A stretch of DNA of 64,000 bases from Nocardia cyriacigeorgica (GCF_029868385.1 NZ_JARWNX010000060.1:124001-188000); one strand, 5' to 3'. Counted from the stretch's first letter, positions 34,146-43,197 are shown. Program-made: numbers and translations. Notes: generated by a model from the sequence alone, not told the origin.

Positions 34146-37100
34146 GACGGCTCGCTTTCGCGTAGATGGGGTTGCTGACCGCCGGTGGTCAGCAGGTCAC
34201 GGGCCTCGTCCAACGGCAGGTCGGTGTCGAGGTAGCCGGCGATACGCAACCAGTCGTAACCGATCGCGAGGGTGCGCCGCCACTGTTCGCGGGAGTCGAA
34301 CGAGGCCGGGAAGTCGGCGCCACCGGCCACCGCGCGCACCAGGACTACGAAATCGTCGATCGCGGCGAATCCGGCCAGGGCATCCCCACCGGCGGCGAGG
34401 GTGACCGAGAACCGCACCGCCTGCGCCGATTCCAGCGCGTCCAGCAGTTCACCGCGGCGCCCGGCGTGCGGCGGCAGCAGTCGCCGAACCGTGTCGACGG
34501 GAGCCACATCCGCGGGCAAGGGATGGATGCCGAACGCGGACAACAGCACCCGTACCGCCATGGCGATCATTCGGTGGGCGGCGATATCGGCCACCCCGCC
34601 CTGGGCGTTCTTCACCGCGCCCGCCAGGTCTTCGCGCGCATTCTCCAACACGATGTTCGACCACACCAGGTTCATCGCGCATTCGGTGAACCGCGGTGCG
34701 GGCAGCGGCGACAGGGTCGCGACCGGATCGGTGCTCACCGCACCGGTCACCCCCAGCGCCGGGGCCGCCGAGGACGGCACCGGCGTATAGGGCCGTAACG
34801 GTTTACACATCGCCAGTGCGGGTTCGATGCGTTCACCGCCGCGCCACTGCAATCCGACTACGCCGAGGCGGAGGAATTCGGTGAGTTCGGCCCGGATATC
34901 GGTCCTCGCGCGGCCGAGGACGGCGGCGAGGGAATGCCGGAACACCACCGACCGCCAGGCACGGCCACCGCTCTCGGACAGGACGAACACATCCCGGTCA
35001 CCGCGGATGATATGGATGCGGTCGCCGATCTTCCAGGTGGTGACCTCGGGGACGCGTGCGAACAGGATCTGATCCGCATCGTCGGCCACATCGGTGACGC
35101 CGAGGTCGGCAGCCAGTTCGAGGGCCTGCTCCCACCACACGCGCTGTTCGAGCGCGCGTTCGGTCGGCGCACCGAGGATGCCTTGCGGCCGCGCTGCCTC
35201 CGCGGCGGCCGGTTCACCGGTCGCGCAGACGATCGGCCCGCGATCGGCGGGGGTGAGCAGATCCTGGAACCGGGTGATCCGGTCGTCGGCCCCGATGCGG
35301 GTCAATTGCTGTGGCAGCCATTTGGTTTCGAGATACGTCTCGTTCTTGCCCGCGCTCCACGCCTTCATCGCCTGTCGCAGACCGTCCGCGGCCCAGTCAC
35401 GGGCTTCGGCCTCCGCGCCGAGAGTGCGCAACGCCACCGCGTACCGCAGTGCCTGCCGGGCCCGAGCAGCCCACCAATCGGCCAGGCGTGCGGCGAACGT
35501 GGCGTGCGGCAGCAGCGCGCGCAGTTCGGCGATATCCAGGGCACCCGGCCGCACAATGGTGGCGCGTAGGAACCGCTGGCACCGGTTGAGGAGATCTTCG
35601 TCCAGGGTCGTGACCGCCTCCGCCGCCGCCACGGCCTCCAGTTGCTTACGCAGCTGAGCATGGGAGCGGGTGCGGACCTCGACCCGGCGGCCGTCGATGA
35701 ACAGCACCGTCGGCAGGGTCGGCAGCTGCTCGTCGCCCGGAGCGACGACCAGGAAATCCACATCGGAGCCCTCATTGCCGAAGCCCTCGGCCAGCGAGCC
35801 CTCGAACAGGACCACCGAATCCGCGGGTACCGACACCTGTGCCAAGGCGGCGTCGAGGAGTTCGCGGGTGCGTTCGGCGGGCAAGGTCGGCGTGGGTGTT
35901 TCGGTATCGAGCGGGGTGGCGGCGGCATCGACCGCGCCCGCCGAGGCAGTGCCGTCGGCCTCGTGCACCACCGCGCCGTCCAGGGCGCCGTCGGCGAACA
36001 ACTGCCACATATGACGTCGCCGTGGCTTGCCGCTGGACGTGCGCCGGATCAGACCGCGCGGACCGGTCACCACCGTGACAGTCTGCGCTGGCCCCAGTTC
36101 CCCGCGAATGATCTTGCGCGCCTCGGCCAGCCACTCCCCCGGCGCGGATTCGGCGAACAGCGCGATCCCCTGCGCACCGGCCTCGGTGATCGCCACCGCG
36201 GCCAGTTTGCCCTTGGTGATCCCGGTTTCCTGCGCGACCCGCGATTCGATGTCCTCCATGAACACCGAGCGGCCGCGCACCTTCAGACTCGACCCCATCC
36301 GGCCGAGCACGAAAACCTCGCCGCGGTACAGGAATCCGGCGTCACCGGTGTAGAGCACGCCGTCCTCGATCCGGGTGGACGATCCGGGGCTCGGCGGGCC
36401 CGAATAGCCGAGCGCCACCGAATCGCCGACCACCGCCATCTCGCCGAGGGTGCCGTCGGGCAGGTCGTTGCCCTCCTCGTCGACCACCCGCACCGTCGAT
36501 TCCGGGGTGGAATAGCCGAGGCCGGTGATCCAGCCCGCACCCTCCACCCGACGGTTGTCGTCGAGCTGTGCTTCGGCGAGCACCGATACCGGCAGGCCGA
36601 ACCGCAGCGCCGCATTGTCCACCCGCAGGGCGGTCATCGGCCGCCCGCGCGCCGATGACGACACCATCAGCGTCGCCTCCGCCAGCCCGTAGGCCAGGGT
36701 GTAGGCATTCATCGAAAAGCCTTGGCGTCCGGCGAGTTCGGCGAAGGACTGCACATCGGACACCTCCACCGGCTCCGAACCGATGGCCAGCGTGCGCCAC
36801 CCGGACAGGTCCAGATCGGCGATCTCCTCCGGCCGCACCCTGTGCGCCACATAGCCGAGCGCGAATGACGGGGACGGCGAATGCTGGGCGCGGCTCATCG
36901 CCCGCAACCAGCGGGCCGGATCGCGCACGAACTGGTCCGGACGCATCAGGTACAGCTCGCCCTGATTGGTGACGGTGGTCAGGAATGCGCCGACGAGACC
37001 CATATCGTGGTAGAGCGGCAGCCACGAGACCATCGCCTCGCCCGACCGCCAATCGATGAGACGCGAAATCATGGCGATGTTGTTGGCCAGGTTGTGCCAA

Positions 37101-37642
37101 CTGACCCGCACCCCGCGCGGGGTTCCGGTGGAACCGGAGGTGAATTGCAGCAGCGCACACGGGTCCGGCGCGCCGAAGACCCGTTCGGCAGGCGCGGGCG
37201 GCAATGTCTTCGGATCGATGACGACCGGTTCGTCGGTTCGGCCCGCTTCCGCCGCGGCGCGGCGCGCGAGCTGTTCGAACTCGACCGAGGTCACCACCAC
37301 CCGCGGCTTCGCCTGCGCCAGGATCGAGGCCACATGGCTGATGTACTGGTCGAGATCACCGAACATCGGCGGCGCCACCGGCGTGAACACTCCGCCGCAG
37401 GCCCACACCGCGTAGAACGCGGCCGCGCAGGGGAATCCGGTCGGCATGACGACGCAGGCGCCGTCACCACTGCCCATACCGTGCTCGCGCATCACCTCGG
37501 CGATCGACCAGGTGAGCTCGGCCAGTTCGGCGTAGCTGCGGTACTCCCAACCATCGGCCTCATCGGCGAAATGGATTCCGGTATCCGCATCCGGTGCGAT
37601 GAGCCACTGGCGTACCGTGGCAACGTATTCGGACTCACTCAT
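34142..37642 (-). CDS. Acyl-AMP ligase fused to nucleotidyltransferase-like and PqqD-like domains
   Basis: This 1166-residue fusion begins with a fatty-acyl-AMP ligase/ANL domain (about 1–550): A3 motif FTSGSTGTPRG at 167–177, A5 YGLAEATL at 318–325, A7 YTGD at 431–434, and the A10 lysine at K539 in RTSSGKP. Residues about 595–800 contain GSLAEGFGNEGSDVDF (615–630), the GS…DxD signature of MNT-type nucleotidyltransferases. Residues about 865–935 look like a PqqD-type winged helix (GDRDVFVLSE … FLRLGVVGL), which is a weaker call. The last ~200 residues are mainly helical and unrecognised. The start overlaps the phosphotransferase stop by 8 bases and the stop overlaps the carrier-protein start by 4. 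The ligase probably loads that carrier protein; the nucleotidyltransferase may add NMP to the product or to a protein. Confidence 0.82.
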   Translation of the reverse strand: MSESEYVATVRQWLIAPDADTGIHFADEADGWEYRSYAELAELTWSIAEVMREHGMGSGDGACVVMPTGFPCAAAFYAVWACGGVFTPVAPPMFGDLDQYISHVASILAQAKPRVVVTSVEFEQLARRAAAEAGRTDEPVVIDPKTLPPAPAERVFGAPDPCALLQFTSGSTGTPRGVRVSWHNLANNIAMISRLIDWRSGEAMVSWLPLYHDMGLVGAFLTTVTNQGELYLMRPDQFVRDPARWLRAMSRAQHSPSPSFALGYVAHRVRPEEIADLDLSGWRTLAIGSEPVEVSDVQSFAELAGRQGFSMNAYTLAYGLAEATLMVSSSARGRPMTALRVDNAALRFGLPVSVLAEAQLDDNRRVEGAGWITGLGYSTPESTVRVVDEEGNDLPDGTLGEMAVVGDSVALGYSGPPSPGSSTRIEDGVLYTGDAGFLYRGEVFVLGRMGSSLKVRGRSVFMEDIESRVAQETGITKGKLAAVAITEAGAQGIALFAESAPGEWLAEARKIIRGELGPAQTVTVVTGPRGLIRRTSSGKPRRRHMWQLFADGALDGAVVHEADGTASAGAVDAAATPLDTETPTPTLPAERTRELLDAALAQVSVPADSVVLFEGSLAEGFGNEGSDVDFLVVAPGDEQLPTLPTVLFIDGRRVEVRTRSHAQLRKQLEAVAAAEAVTTLDEDLLNRCQRFLRATIVRPGALDIAELRALLPHATFAARLADWWAARARQALRYAVALRTLGAEAEARDWAADGLRQAMKAWSAGKNETYLETKWLPQQLTRIGADDRITRFQDLLTPADRGPIVCATGEPAAAEAARPQGILGAPTERALEQRVWWEQALELAADLGVTDVADDADQILFARVPEVTTWKIGDRIHIIRGDRDVFVLSESGGRAWRSVVFRHSLAAVLGRARTDIRAELTEFLRLGVVGLQWRGGERIEPALAMCKPLRPYTPVPSSAAPALGVTGAVSTDPVATLSPLPAPRFTECAMNLVWSNIVLENAREDLAGAVKNAQGGVADIAAHRMIAMAVRVLLSAFGIHPLPADVAPVDTVRRLLPPHAGRRGELLDALESAQAVRFSVTLAAGGDALAGFAAIDDFVVLVRAVAGGADFPASFDSREQWRRTLAIGYDWLRIAGYLDTDLPLDEARDLLTTGGQQPHLRESEPS

Positions 37643-40385
37643 CGCCGGATTCCCCTCCCGACAGCACTGTCACCGTTCCGTTCGTTCCGTCCACCCGTAT
37701 GTGCATGCCCGTCCGTATCCGCTTGGTGATGTCCTTGACCTGAACGACCGTCGGCACGCCGAGTTCCCGCGCCACGATCGCGACATGGGTCAGCGGGCTT
37801 CCCCGCTCGATCACCAACGCCGAAGCAGACGGCAGCGCCGCCACCCAGCCGGGGTCGGTGCGATAGGCGATCAGGATGCCACCGGCAACGTCACAGGGCT
37901 CGTCCACCACAACCGCGGCGCCCTCGACCAGACCGGAGGCCGACGGCGTGCCTGCCAGGACGGTACCCGGCAACGCGGGTGGCGTGTCGGTGACCGGAAC
38001 CCAGCCCTGGGAAGCCAGCTCCGCCCGGCCGAATGTCGATCCGACCGTCGTGAACCTTGCTGGGGCCACCAATTCGGCATCCTTGGCGCGCTGCACCTTC
38101 CGCGCGGCGACCAGATCACGCAGGTCGGCGGTGTCCGCGCCTTCGTAGCTGCCACGCAATTCCTGCACCGTCAGGTAGAAGACATCGGCGAACTCGTCGA
38201 TGACTCCGCGCGCGGCGAGATCGCGGCCCATCACCCGGATCATCCGCTTCACCATGCCGAACGCCCTGGTCCGGCAGAAACGCAACCGTTCACGATGGGC
38301 CGCGCACCGGGACACCTTGGCGCGCAACCGTTCATAGATCCGCCTGCGGACCCCGGTCAGATGTGCGTCGAGGTATTCGTCGGCCTCCGCACCGCGGTCG
38401 GGCTGCTGCCCCGCCTGACCCACCCGGCCGAGCGCGCTGCGCAGCATCACGAACAGGCTCGCCGGATCCTCACGCAGATCGGGCGTCTCCAGTTTCAGCT
38501 CGTCCAGGCTGCGATAGCCGTAACGGTCGATGTAGGCGTCCACCTCGGCACGGAACTGCGCGTAGGCATCGGAGGTGTGCAGCTGCCGGTAGATCTGTTG
38601 CGGTTCGGTCGAATTGATGAGGGCGGTCAGTTCCGGATCGGCGTGCACGATCTCGGCCATCGCCGTCAGCGCCCGCGCCGGTTCGGCCGATTCGACATCG
38701 GCGCCGGGCCCGACCACCGCGTACAGGAACCACTCCGGCGCCTTCGGCAGGAACAGCTTGGTGAGCAGGAACATCGCGCCCGTGCAGGTGAGCAGGATCG
38801 CGTCGAGCACCATCAGCGGACCCCAGCGCTGCACCAGGTCCCGATCCACCCGCCGATAGGCGGCATAGGCCTGCTCGCCGGTCAGCGTCGTGTAGTCGAT
38901 GGCCTCGTATTCGTCGTAGACGCGGTAGAACTCGGTGAAGAACTGCTCGACCATCTCGTCGATGCCGAACAGCCTGCGCAGATACGTGACCGTCGTGACC
39001 GCACGCGACCGGATCCGCGCGCCCGTGCTGCCGAAGGTGTAGGGCCGCAGCGTTTTCGCGATATCGTCGGCGAGCGGTTCGTCCACCCCGAGCGCGGCTT
39101 CGAGGACCTTGCGATTGAGCGGATAACCGGGCGCGATACCGACCATCCGGTACCAGTGCAGCAGGTTGTAGTACACCCGACCGTGGAAGTAGCCGAGCAG
39201 AACCGGCGTCCACTCGTCGGTCTGGCGCAATTGTTCGGCGGGCACCTTCAGCGATTCGGCGTAGCCGCGATACACCCGGCCGTAGATATCGGCCGCGGTG
39301 GTGTAGGTCAGCGGTGAGGTGAGACCACTGAAGCTCTCGATGATGTTCGAGTTGTCCCAGATCCGGGCCTCCCCGTCGGGGACGTCCTCACCGGCGCCGC
39401 GGATCAGCGCGGCCTCGGCCACCGCCCGGTCTGCCGCCACCGCGGCCAATGCGGTGGTGATGGGGCGGGCCTGTAGGAACCAGACGCCGTCGTCGTCGAT
39501 GGCCCATTCGATATCCTGCGGCGCACCGAGCGCGGCCTCGAGTTTGCGGCCGAGTTCGGCGAGCGAGGCGATCTCGGCCTCGGTCAGGGCCAGGCGCGCA
39601 CGGCGCTGCGGGTCGACCTCGCTGGTCGTCGAGCCCTGGGCCGCATCGGGCACAAAGGCCTGGTCCTTGTCACCGACGACGGTGTCGAGCACCGTGCCCG
39701 CACGGTCCACCACCACCGAATCGGCGTCGACCGCACCCGACACCAAACCCTCGCCCAGACCGTAGACGGCACTGATCACCAGTTCGTCGGCCGAACCGCT
39801 GGCCGGGTTGGCCGTGAACATCACCCCGCTGATCCGCGCCGGAACCAGCCGCTGCAACACCACGGCGACGGCGGCGACCCGCGGCTGATCATGCGCGAAC
39901 GCGTACCGGATCGACCGCTCGGAGAACGCCGAGGCCCAGCAGGCGCGCACCCGGTCCGCCACCGCGTCCTCGCCGTTGACATTGAGGAACGAATCGAACT
40001 GGCCGGCATAGGAATGCGCGGGACCGTCCTCGGCCGCGACCGAGGACCGCACCGCGATCGCGGCGCCGCCGAGGCGGCCGTAGCCGTCGGCGATCAGCGC
40101 CGCGACCTCGGCGGGCAGCTCGGCCGATTCGATCGCCGCGCGCAGCGCCGCGCCGGTCTCGGAGGCCGCATCAGGCGTGTCGGCGGCGGCGAAAGCCGTG
40201 ATCGGCTCAGTCAGACCCGCACCCGCGACGAACGCGTCGAAGACATCGGTGCCGAGCACCGTCCACTCCGGCACCGCGAAACCGCTGTTGTGCAGGGTGT
40301 GCAATCCGCGGGCCTTACCGCCTGCCAAGGCCGTGATGGCCCCCGAGTCGGTCCACGGTCCGAGCAGCTGCACGCTTCCTCCCAT
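37635..40385 (-). CDS. Rifampin-phosphotransferase/PEP-synthase-like enzyme
   Basis: This 916-residue protein has an N-terminal ATP-grasp PEP/pyruvate-binding domain (about 1–310), with GGKARGL at 23–29, AVRSSVAAED near 112–121 and SGVMFTANP as family motifs. A middle substrate domain of about 470 residues follows. The C-terminus is the swivelling phosphohistidine domain with ERGSPLTHVAI, in which His867 is the phospho-acceptor. The separate C-terminal PEP-binding TIM barrel of true PEP synthases is missing. This layout is that of rifampin phosphotransferases, which use ATP to phosphorylate a small molecule. It heads the operon, so it more likely phosphorylates the pathway's product or intermediate, though drug inactivation is possible. 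A 228-base divergent promoter region lies upstream. Confidence 0.85.
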   Translation of the reverse strand: MGGSVQLLGPWTDSGAITALAGGKARGLHTLHNSGFAVPEWTVLGTDVFDAFVAGAGLTEPITAFAAADTPDAASETGAALRAAIESAELPAEVAALIADGYGRLGGAAIAVRSSVAAEDGPAHSYAGQFDSFLNVNGEDAVADRVRACWASAFSERSIRYAFAHDQPRVAAVAVVLQRLVPARISGVMFTANPASGSADELVISAVYGLGEGLVSGAVDADSVVVDRAGTVLDTVVGDKDQAFVPDAAQGSTTSEVDPQRRARLALTEAEIASLAELGRKLEAALGAPQDIEWAIDDDGVWFLQARPITTALAAVAADRAVAEAALIRGAGEDVPDGEARIWDNSNIIESFSGLTSPLTYTTAADIYGRVYRGYAESLKVPAEQLRQTDEWTPVLLGYFHGRVYYNLLHWYRMVGIAPGYPLNRKVLEAALGVDEPLADDIAKTLRPYTFGSTGARIRSRAVTTVTYLRRLFGIDEMVEQFFTEFYRVYDEYEAIDYTTLTGEQAYAAYRRVDRDLVQRWGPLMVLDAILLTCTGAMFLLTKLFLPKAPEWFLYAVVGPGADVESAEPARALTAMAEIVHADPELTALINSTEPQQIYRQLHTSDAYAQFRAEVDAYIDRYGYRSLDELKLETPDLREDPASLFVMLRSALGRVGQAGQQPDRGAEADEYLDAHLTGVRRRIYERLRAKVSRCAAHRERLRFCRTRAFGMVKRMIRVMGRDLAARGVIDEFADVFYLTVQELRGSYEGADTADLRDLVAARKVQRAKDAELVAPARFTTVGSTFGRAELASQGWVPVTDTPPALPGTVLAGTPSASGLVEGAAVVVDEPCDVAGGILIAYRTDPGWVAALPSASALVIERGSPLTHVAIVARELGVPTVVQVKDITKRIRTGMHIRVDGTNGTVTVLSGGESGDE

Positions 40386-40414
40386 CGCTGCCGGTCATCG
40401 CCTGGCAGCTCATA

Positions 40415-40487
40415 AATTCTCGGGCCCTCCGCGATCGCGGGGCCCGCGACCGAGTAAATCCGGGCATTGTCTGTATATCCGAGAATT
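40415..40487. promoter_or_regulatory. Widely spaced inverted repeat in divergent promoter region
   Basis: Perfect 9-base arms AATTCTCGG (40415–40423) and CCGAGAATT (40479–40487) face each other in the 228-base gap between the biosynthetic operon and the EspG gene. Between them is a GC-rich palindrome around CCGCGATCGCGG, and the AT-rich GTATATCC overlaps the right arm, a likely -10 area. The arrangement suggests two operator half-sites for looping or two regulator dimers. Confidence 0.5.
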
Positions 40488-40613
40488 GACCGTGGTGTTA
40501 GCTCACAACCCTCGAATGGCCCGGCGTCCGGCTTCGGTCGCACCCGCTCCCGCGGCGCACACTAAGCTGTCGGGCAGCGTCGGTGGGTGCTGTGGTGAGG
40601 ATGTGATCGGGTC

Positions 40614-41318
40614 GTGGGTTGGACGTTCACCCCGGACGAGTTCGCCCATATCTGGCGCGAAACCGACCAGGACCGTCATCCGTATCCGCTGCGCATCCTG
40701 GAGACGCCGCGCACCGAATCCGACGCCGACGCACTGCGCGCCGAACTCGCCACGAGACTGCCACTCCGCGCGGACCCGGATCTGTCGGCCTGTCTGCGCA
40801 TTCTCGCCGCACCGCACACCAGAATCGTCGCCGTCGGCGGCGGGCACACCGCGGGCAGCGAAATCCGGCTGCTTGCCACCGCGGTCTTCGATCGCGCGGT
40901 GCTCGCGGTCCAGGAACCCGGCCGCACAGCGGACTTCGGTGGACAGGTACGGATATCCATCGGGCACAGCGCGAAACTCGGGGCGCGGATCGCCGCGCTG
41001 CTGCCGACAACGCCCGCCGGACGCGAACCGGCCCGCGCCGCGGCCGCGGACGCCATCCGCGATGACGAGGTCGTCGTCACCACGGAGCGGGCCGCGCGGC
41101 CGATCCGGCGACTGCTGCTGAAACCACACACCGCCGAAGGTCATATCCGGATCGAGGCACGCCTGGACCGGCCCACCCCGCCCGCGCCCGTCCACTACAC
41201 CTGGATCGACGTCGAGGGCGACGGCCGCTATCTGATCAAGGCCGGTGACATGGTGCATATCGTGCCCGCCGGGGCCGATCAGCTCGCCGCACAACTCCAG
41301 AAGCGGGTCCCGTCCTGA
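40614..41318 (+). CDS. ESX-secretion-associated EspG-family protein
   Basis: This 234-residue protein resembles EspG, the cytosolic chaperone that binds the tip of PE–PPE heterodimers and keeps them soluble for type VII secretion. The N-terminus MGWTFTPDEFAHIW with EF-type aromatic spacing and the beta-strand series (VVAVGGGHTAG, RTADFGGQVRI, HYTWIDVEGDGRY) fit the family. It is somewhat shorter than mycobacterial EspG proteins (about 275–300). The GTG start lies after GAGGATG. The next two genes encode a small ESX-type protein and a PPE-like protein, its probable clients. No EccC or other secretion machine gene is in the window. Confidence 0.78.
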   Translation: MGWTFTPDEFAHIWRETDQDRHPYPLRILETPRTESDADALRAELATRLPLRADPDLSACLRILAAPHTRIVAVGGGHTAGSEIRLLATAVFDRAVLAVQEPGRTADFGGQVRISIGHSAKLGARIAALLPTTPAGREPARAAAADAIRDDEVVVTTERAARPIRRLLLKPHTAEGHIRIEARLDRPTPPAPVHYTWIDVEGDGRYLIKAGDMVHIVPAGADQLAAQLQKRVPS

Positions 41319-41387
41319 TCCGGTTCACTGCCTGACCGGCGACCTCGATTGCGGCTACTCTGAATCGGACCGATGGAGGGGACAGCG

Positions 41388-41762
41388 ATGACGATCGAGA
41401 CCAGCCGAACCGAAATCGCCCGGTTTCGGCAAGCGGCACACGCGGGCACCGTCAAGTTCGATCCGGCCGCGGCGCGGCGCTGCGCCGAACTCTACGACCA
41501 TCAGGTCGATCGCCTGCTACATCTGCAACAGCGGCTGGAATCGGTGGCCGAACCGCGCGGTTTCGGCGGTTTCGTCTCGGCGCGACAACTACAGGCGGGC
41601 TTCGGGCACAAGGCCCGCGACGCCGCCGCCCTGCTCGACCACTACATCGAGGCCGCGTACCGGATGAAAGAGGCGTTCCTGATCAGCGGCGGACTCTACG
41701 AAGAGGCCGATGCCGCCAATGCCGCCGCGCTGCGCGCCGTCGAGTCGAGGCTGCCCCGATGA
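41388..41762 (+). CDS. Small ESX-type (PE-like) helical protein
   Basis: This 124-residue protein has two long helices separated by a glycine/phenylalanine turn (GFGGFVS), as in PE and WXG100 secretion substrates. After the second helix the segment LYEEAD contains YxxxD (Tyr104–Asp108), the general type VII secretion signal. It lies between the EspG-like gene and the PPE-like gene and overlaps the latter by four bases, so they are probably made as a heterodimer. The ATG at 41388 is chosen over 41373 because GGAGGGG at 41374–41380 sits upstream of it at a normal distance. It has no classical signal peptide. Confidence 0.75.
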   Translation: MTIETSRTEIARFRQAAHAGTVKFDPAAARRCAELYDHQVDRLLHLQQRLESVAEPRGFGGFVSARQLQAGFGHKARDAAALLDHYIEAAYRMKEAFLISGGLYEEADAANAAALRAVESRLPR

Positions 41763-43072
41763 GCGGCACCGACCCCGAGTACATCAGCGCGATGGAGCAC
41801 TTCGAGTCGATGCGGCACGAGGAGATCTACGCCAAAGCCCAGGAGATCGACGCGGCCGCCATCGTGCAGACCTCGGCCGCCTGGCTGGAGGCCGCCGCGG
41901 GCCTGTCCACCTCGTTTCCGCTCACCCGCGACAGTGTCGACCGGGTGATGGACGGGATGGACTGGGAAGGCGCCGCCGCCGACGCCGCCCATGCCAGCGC
42001 CCGCAGCTTCGCCGCCTCGGTGGACGAGCTGGCCGGGGTGCTCGGCCAGGTCGGCGCCAGGATCGGCGGGGTCGCCGCGGCCGCGGAGGCGGTCAAACTG
42101 GCCGTCGTGCCGCCCGGCGGATCGGGCCCCATCGGCGCCATCGCCAGACTGCTGGAAGCGGCGAACGTCATCGATGCGCATATGGCGCAGGAGGCGTTGC
42201 GCCAAGAAGCCGTACTGGCGATGAACATGATCTACAAACCCGCCTACGGGCTGGCAGGCACCGGTGTCCCCGCCCTGCCCGCGCCGCCGGAAGCGCCCGG
42301 CGCCCAGCCCCCGCCGACCGGATCGCCACAGCACATGCGGTCCGGCCCGGAGACGAACGCGCCGAACGGCTCGGAACCGAATCTCCCACCGGCTCACGAT
42401 GTTCCGGCTACTCCACCGCGTTCGGCAACACCCCCACACACCGACACTCCGACGCCTCCGGGTGAGCACGTCCCGCCCACCGAACGTCCGCAGGACGCCC
42501 CCGTGCCAGCACCACCCACCCAACAGGCTCCCCCTCTCCCCGTTCCCCCACCGACCCAGCCGCCCATGCCGGTCCCTTCCCCGGCCGAACCTCCAGTGCC
42601 CACACCACCGTCTGCCGACGCCCCGGCACCGACCGAACCACCCGCTCCGGCCCCGTCGACCGAGCCGCAGGTCCCCGCGCCACCACCGGTCCAACCAACT
42701 GCTCCGGCCCCCTCGACCGAGCCACCGGTCGAACCGCCCGCGCCTGTCCCACCGGCCGCACCCCCTGCCCCCGCACCCCCTGCCCCCACACCCCCGGCCG
42801 CACCGGAGCCGCCACTCCCGATACCCCCACCAGCGGCACCGCCGCTCCCCGCTCCTCCGGTCGAGCCACCCCCTCTGCCGACCCCGGAACCGCCTGCCCC
42901 GGTCGAATCACCTCCGATGCCAGAGGCCCCACCCCCGCCCCCGATCCCCGGACCGGAAGACCCACCCGTGCCGCTACCCGACCCAGCGGGCCAGCCCGGC
43001 ATCACCGGCCCGATCCCCGAGGGCCAACCACCCGCAACCGACCAGCCGGGCGTCATTCCACCGCAGGGCTAG
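41759..43072 (+). CDS. PPE-like ESX substrate with long proline-rich tail
   Basis: This 437-residue protein has a helical N-terminal domain of about 165 residues containing a WxG turn (MDWEG, Trp69–Gly71), in the manner of PPE and WXG-type proteins. From about residue 165 to the end it is almost wholly proline-rich: repeated runs of Pro with Ala, Val, Glu and Thr, presumably an extended rod. The start overlaps the stop of the small ESX protein by ATGA. With the EspG-like gene it forms a secreted-substrate trio. The tail could span the cell wall or bind surface components; that is inference. The run is GC-biased and repeat-like, so tail length may vary between strains. Confidence 0.75.
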   Translation: MSGTDPEYISAMEHFESMRHEEIYAKAQEIDAAAIVQTSAAWLEAAAGLSTSFPLTRDSVDRVMDGMDWEGAAADAAHASARSFAASVDELAGVLGQVGARIGGVAAAAEAVKLAVVPPGGSGPIGAIARLLEAANVIDAHMAQEALRQEAVLAMNMIYKPAYGLAGTGVPALPAPPEAPGAQPPPTGSPQHMRSGPETNAPNGSEPNLPPAHDVPATPPRSATPPHTDTPTPPGEHVPPTERPQDAPVPAPPTQQAPPLPVPPPTQPPMPVPSPAEPPVPTPPSADAPAPTEPPAPAPSTEPQVPAPPPVQPTAPAPSTEPPVEPPAPVPPAAPPAPAPPAPTPPAAPEPPLPIPPPAAPPLPAPPVEPPPLPTPEPPAPVESPPMPEAPPPPPIPGPEDPPVPLPDPAGQPGITGPIPEGQPPATDQPGVIPPQG

Positions 43073-43175
43073 TGCCACGCCGCATTGCCACCAGGATGAC
43101 AGGGTGTCGGACAGGTGCGGGAACGCTTCGGTGTCGTCGATCAAGCGAAGACGGCCACGACATCCACCGATGGAT

Positions 43176-43197
43176 GGCGCGCAGCGGTGCGCGCGCC
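43176..43197. terminator. Hairpin between convergent PPE-like gene and proB
   Basis: A perfect 7-base stem GGCGCGC/GCGCGCC with an 8-base loop lies in the 212-base convergent gap. A smaller CATCCA/TGGATG stem adjoins it. No T-run follows; position suggests shared termination. Confidence 0.4.

Noticed and set aside
37599..39317. A 572-codon plus-strand frame opposite the phosphotransferase gene
   Set aside because: The minus strand carries PEP/ATP-grasp and phosphohistidine motifs; the plus frame has none.
37635..40385. Naming the gene phosphoenolpyruvate synthase (ppsA)
   Set aside because: The C-terminal PEP-binding barrel is absent, so the domain order fits rifampin-phosphotransferase-type enzymes.
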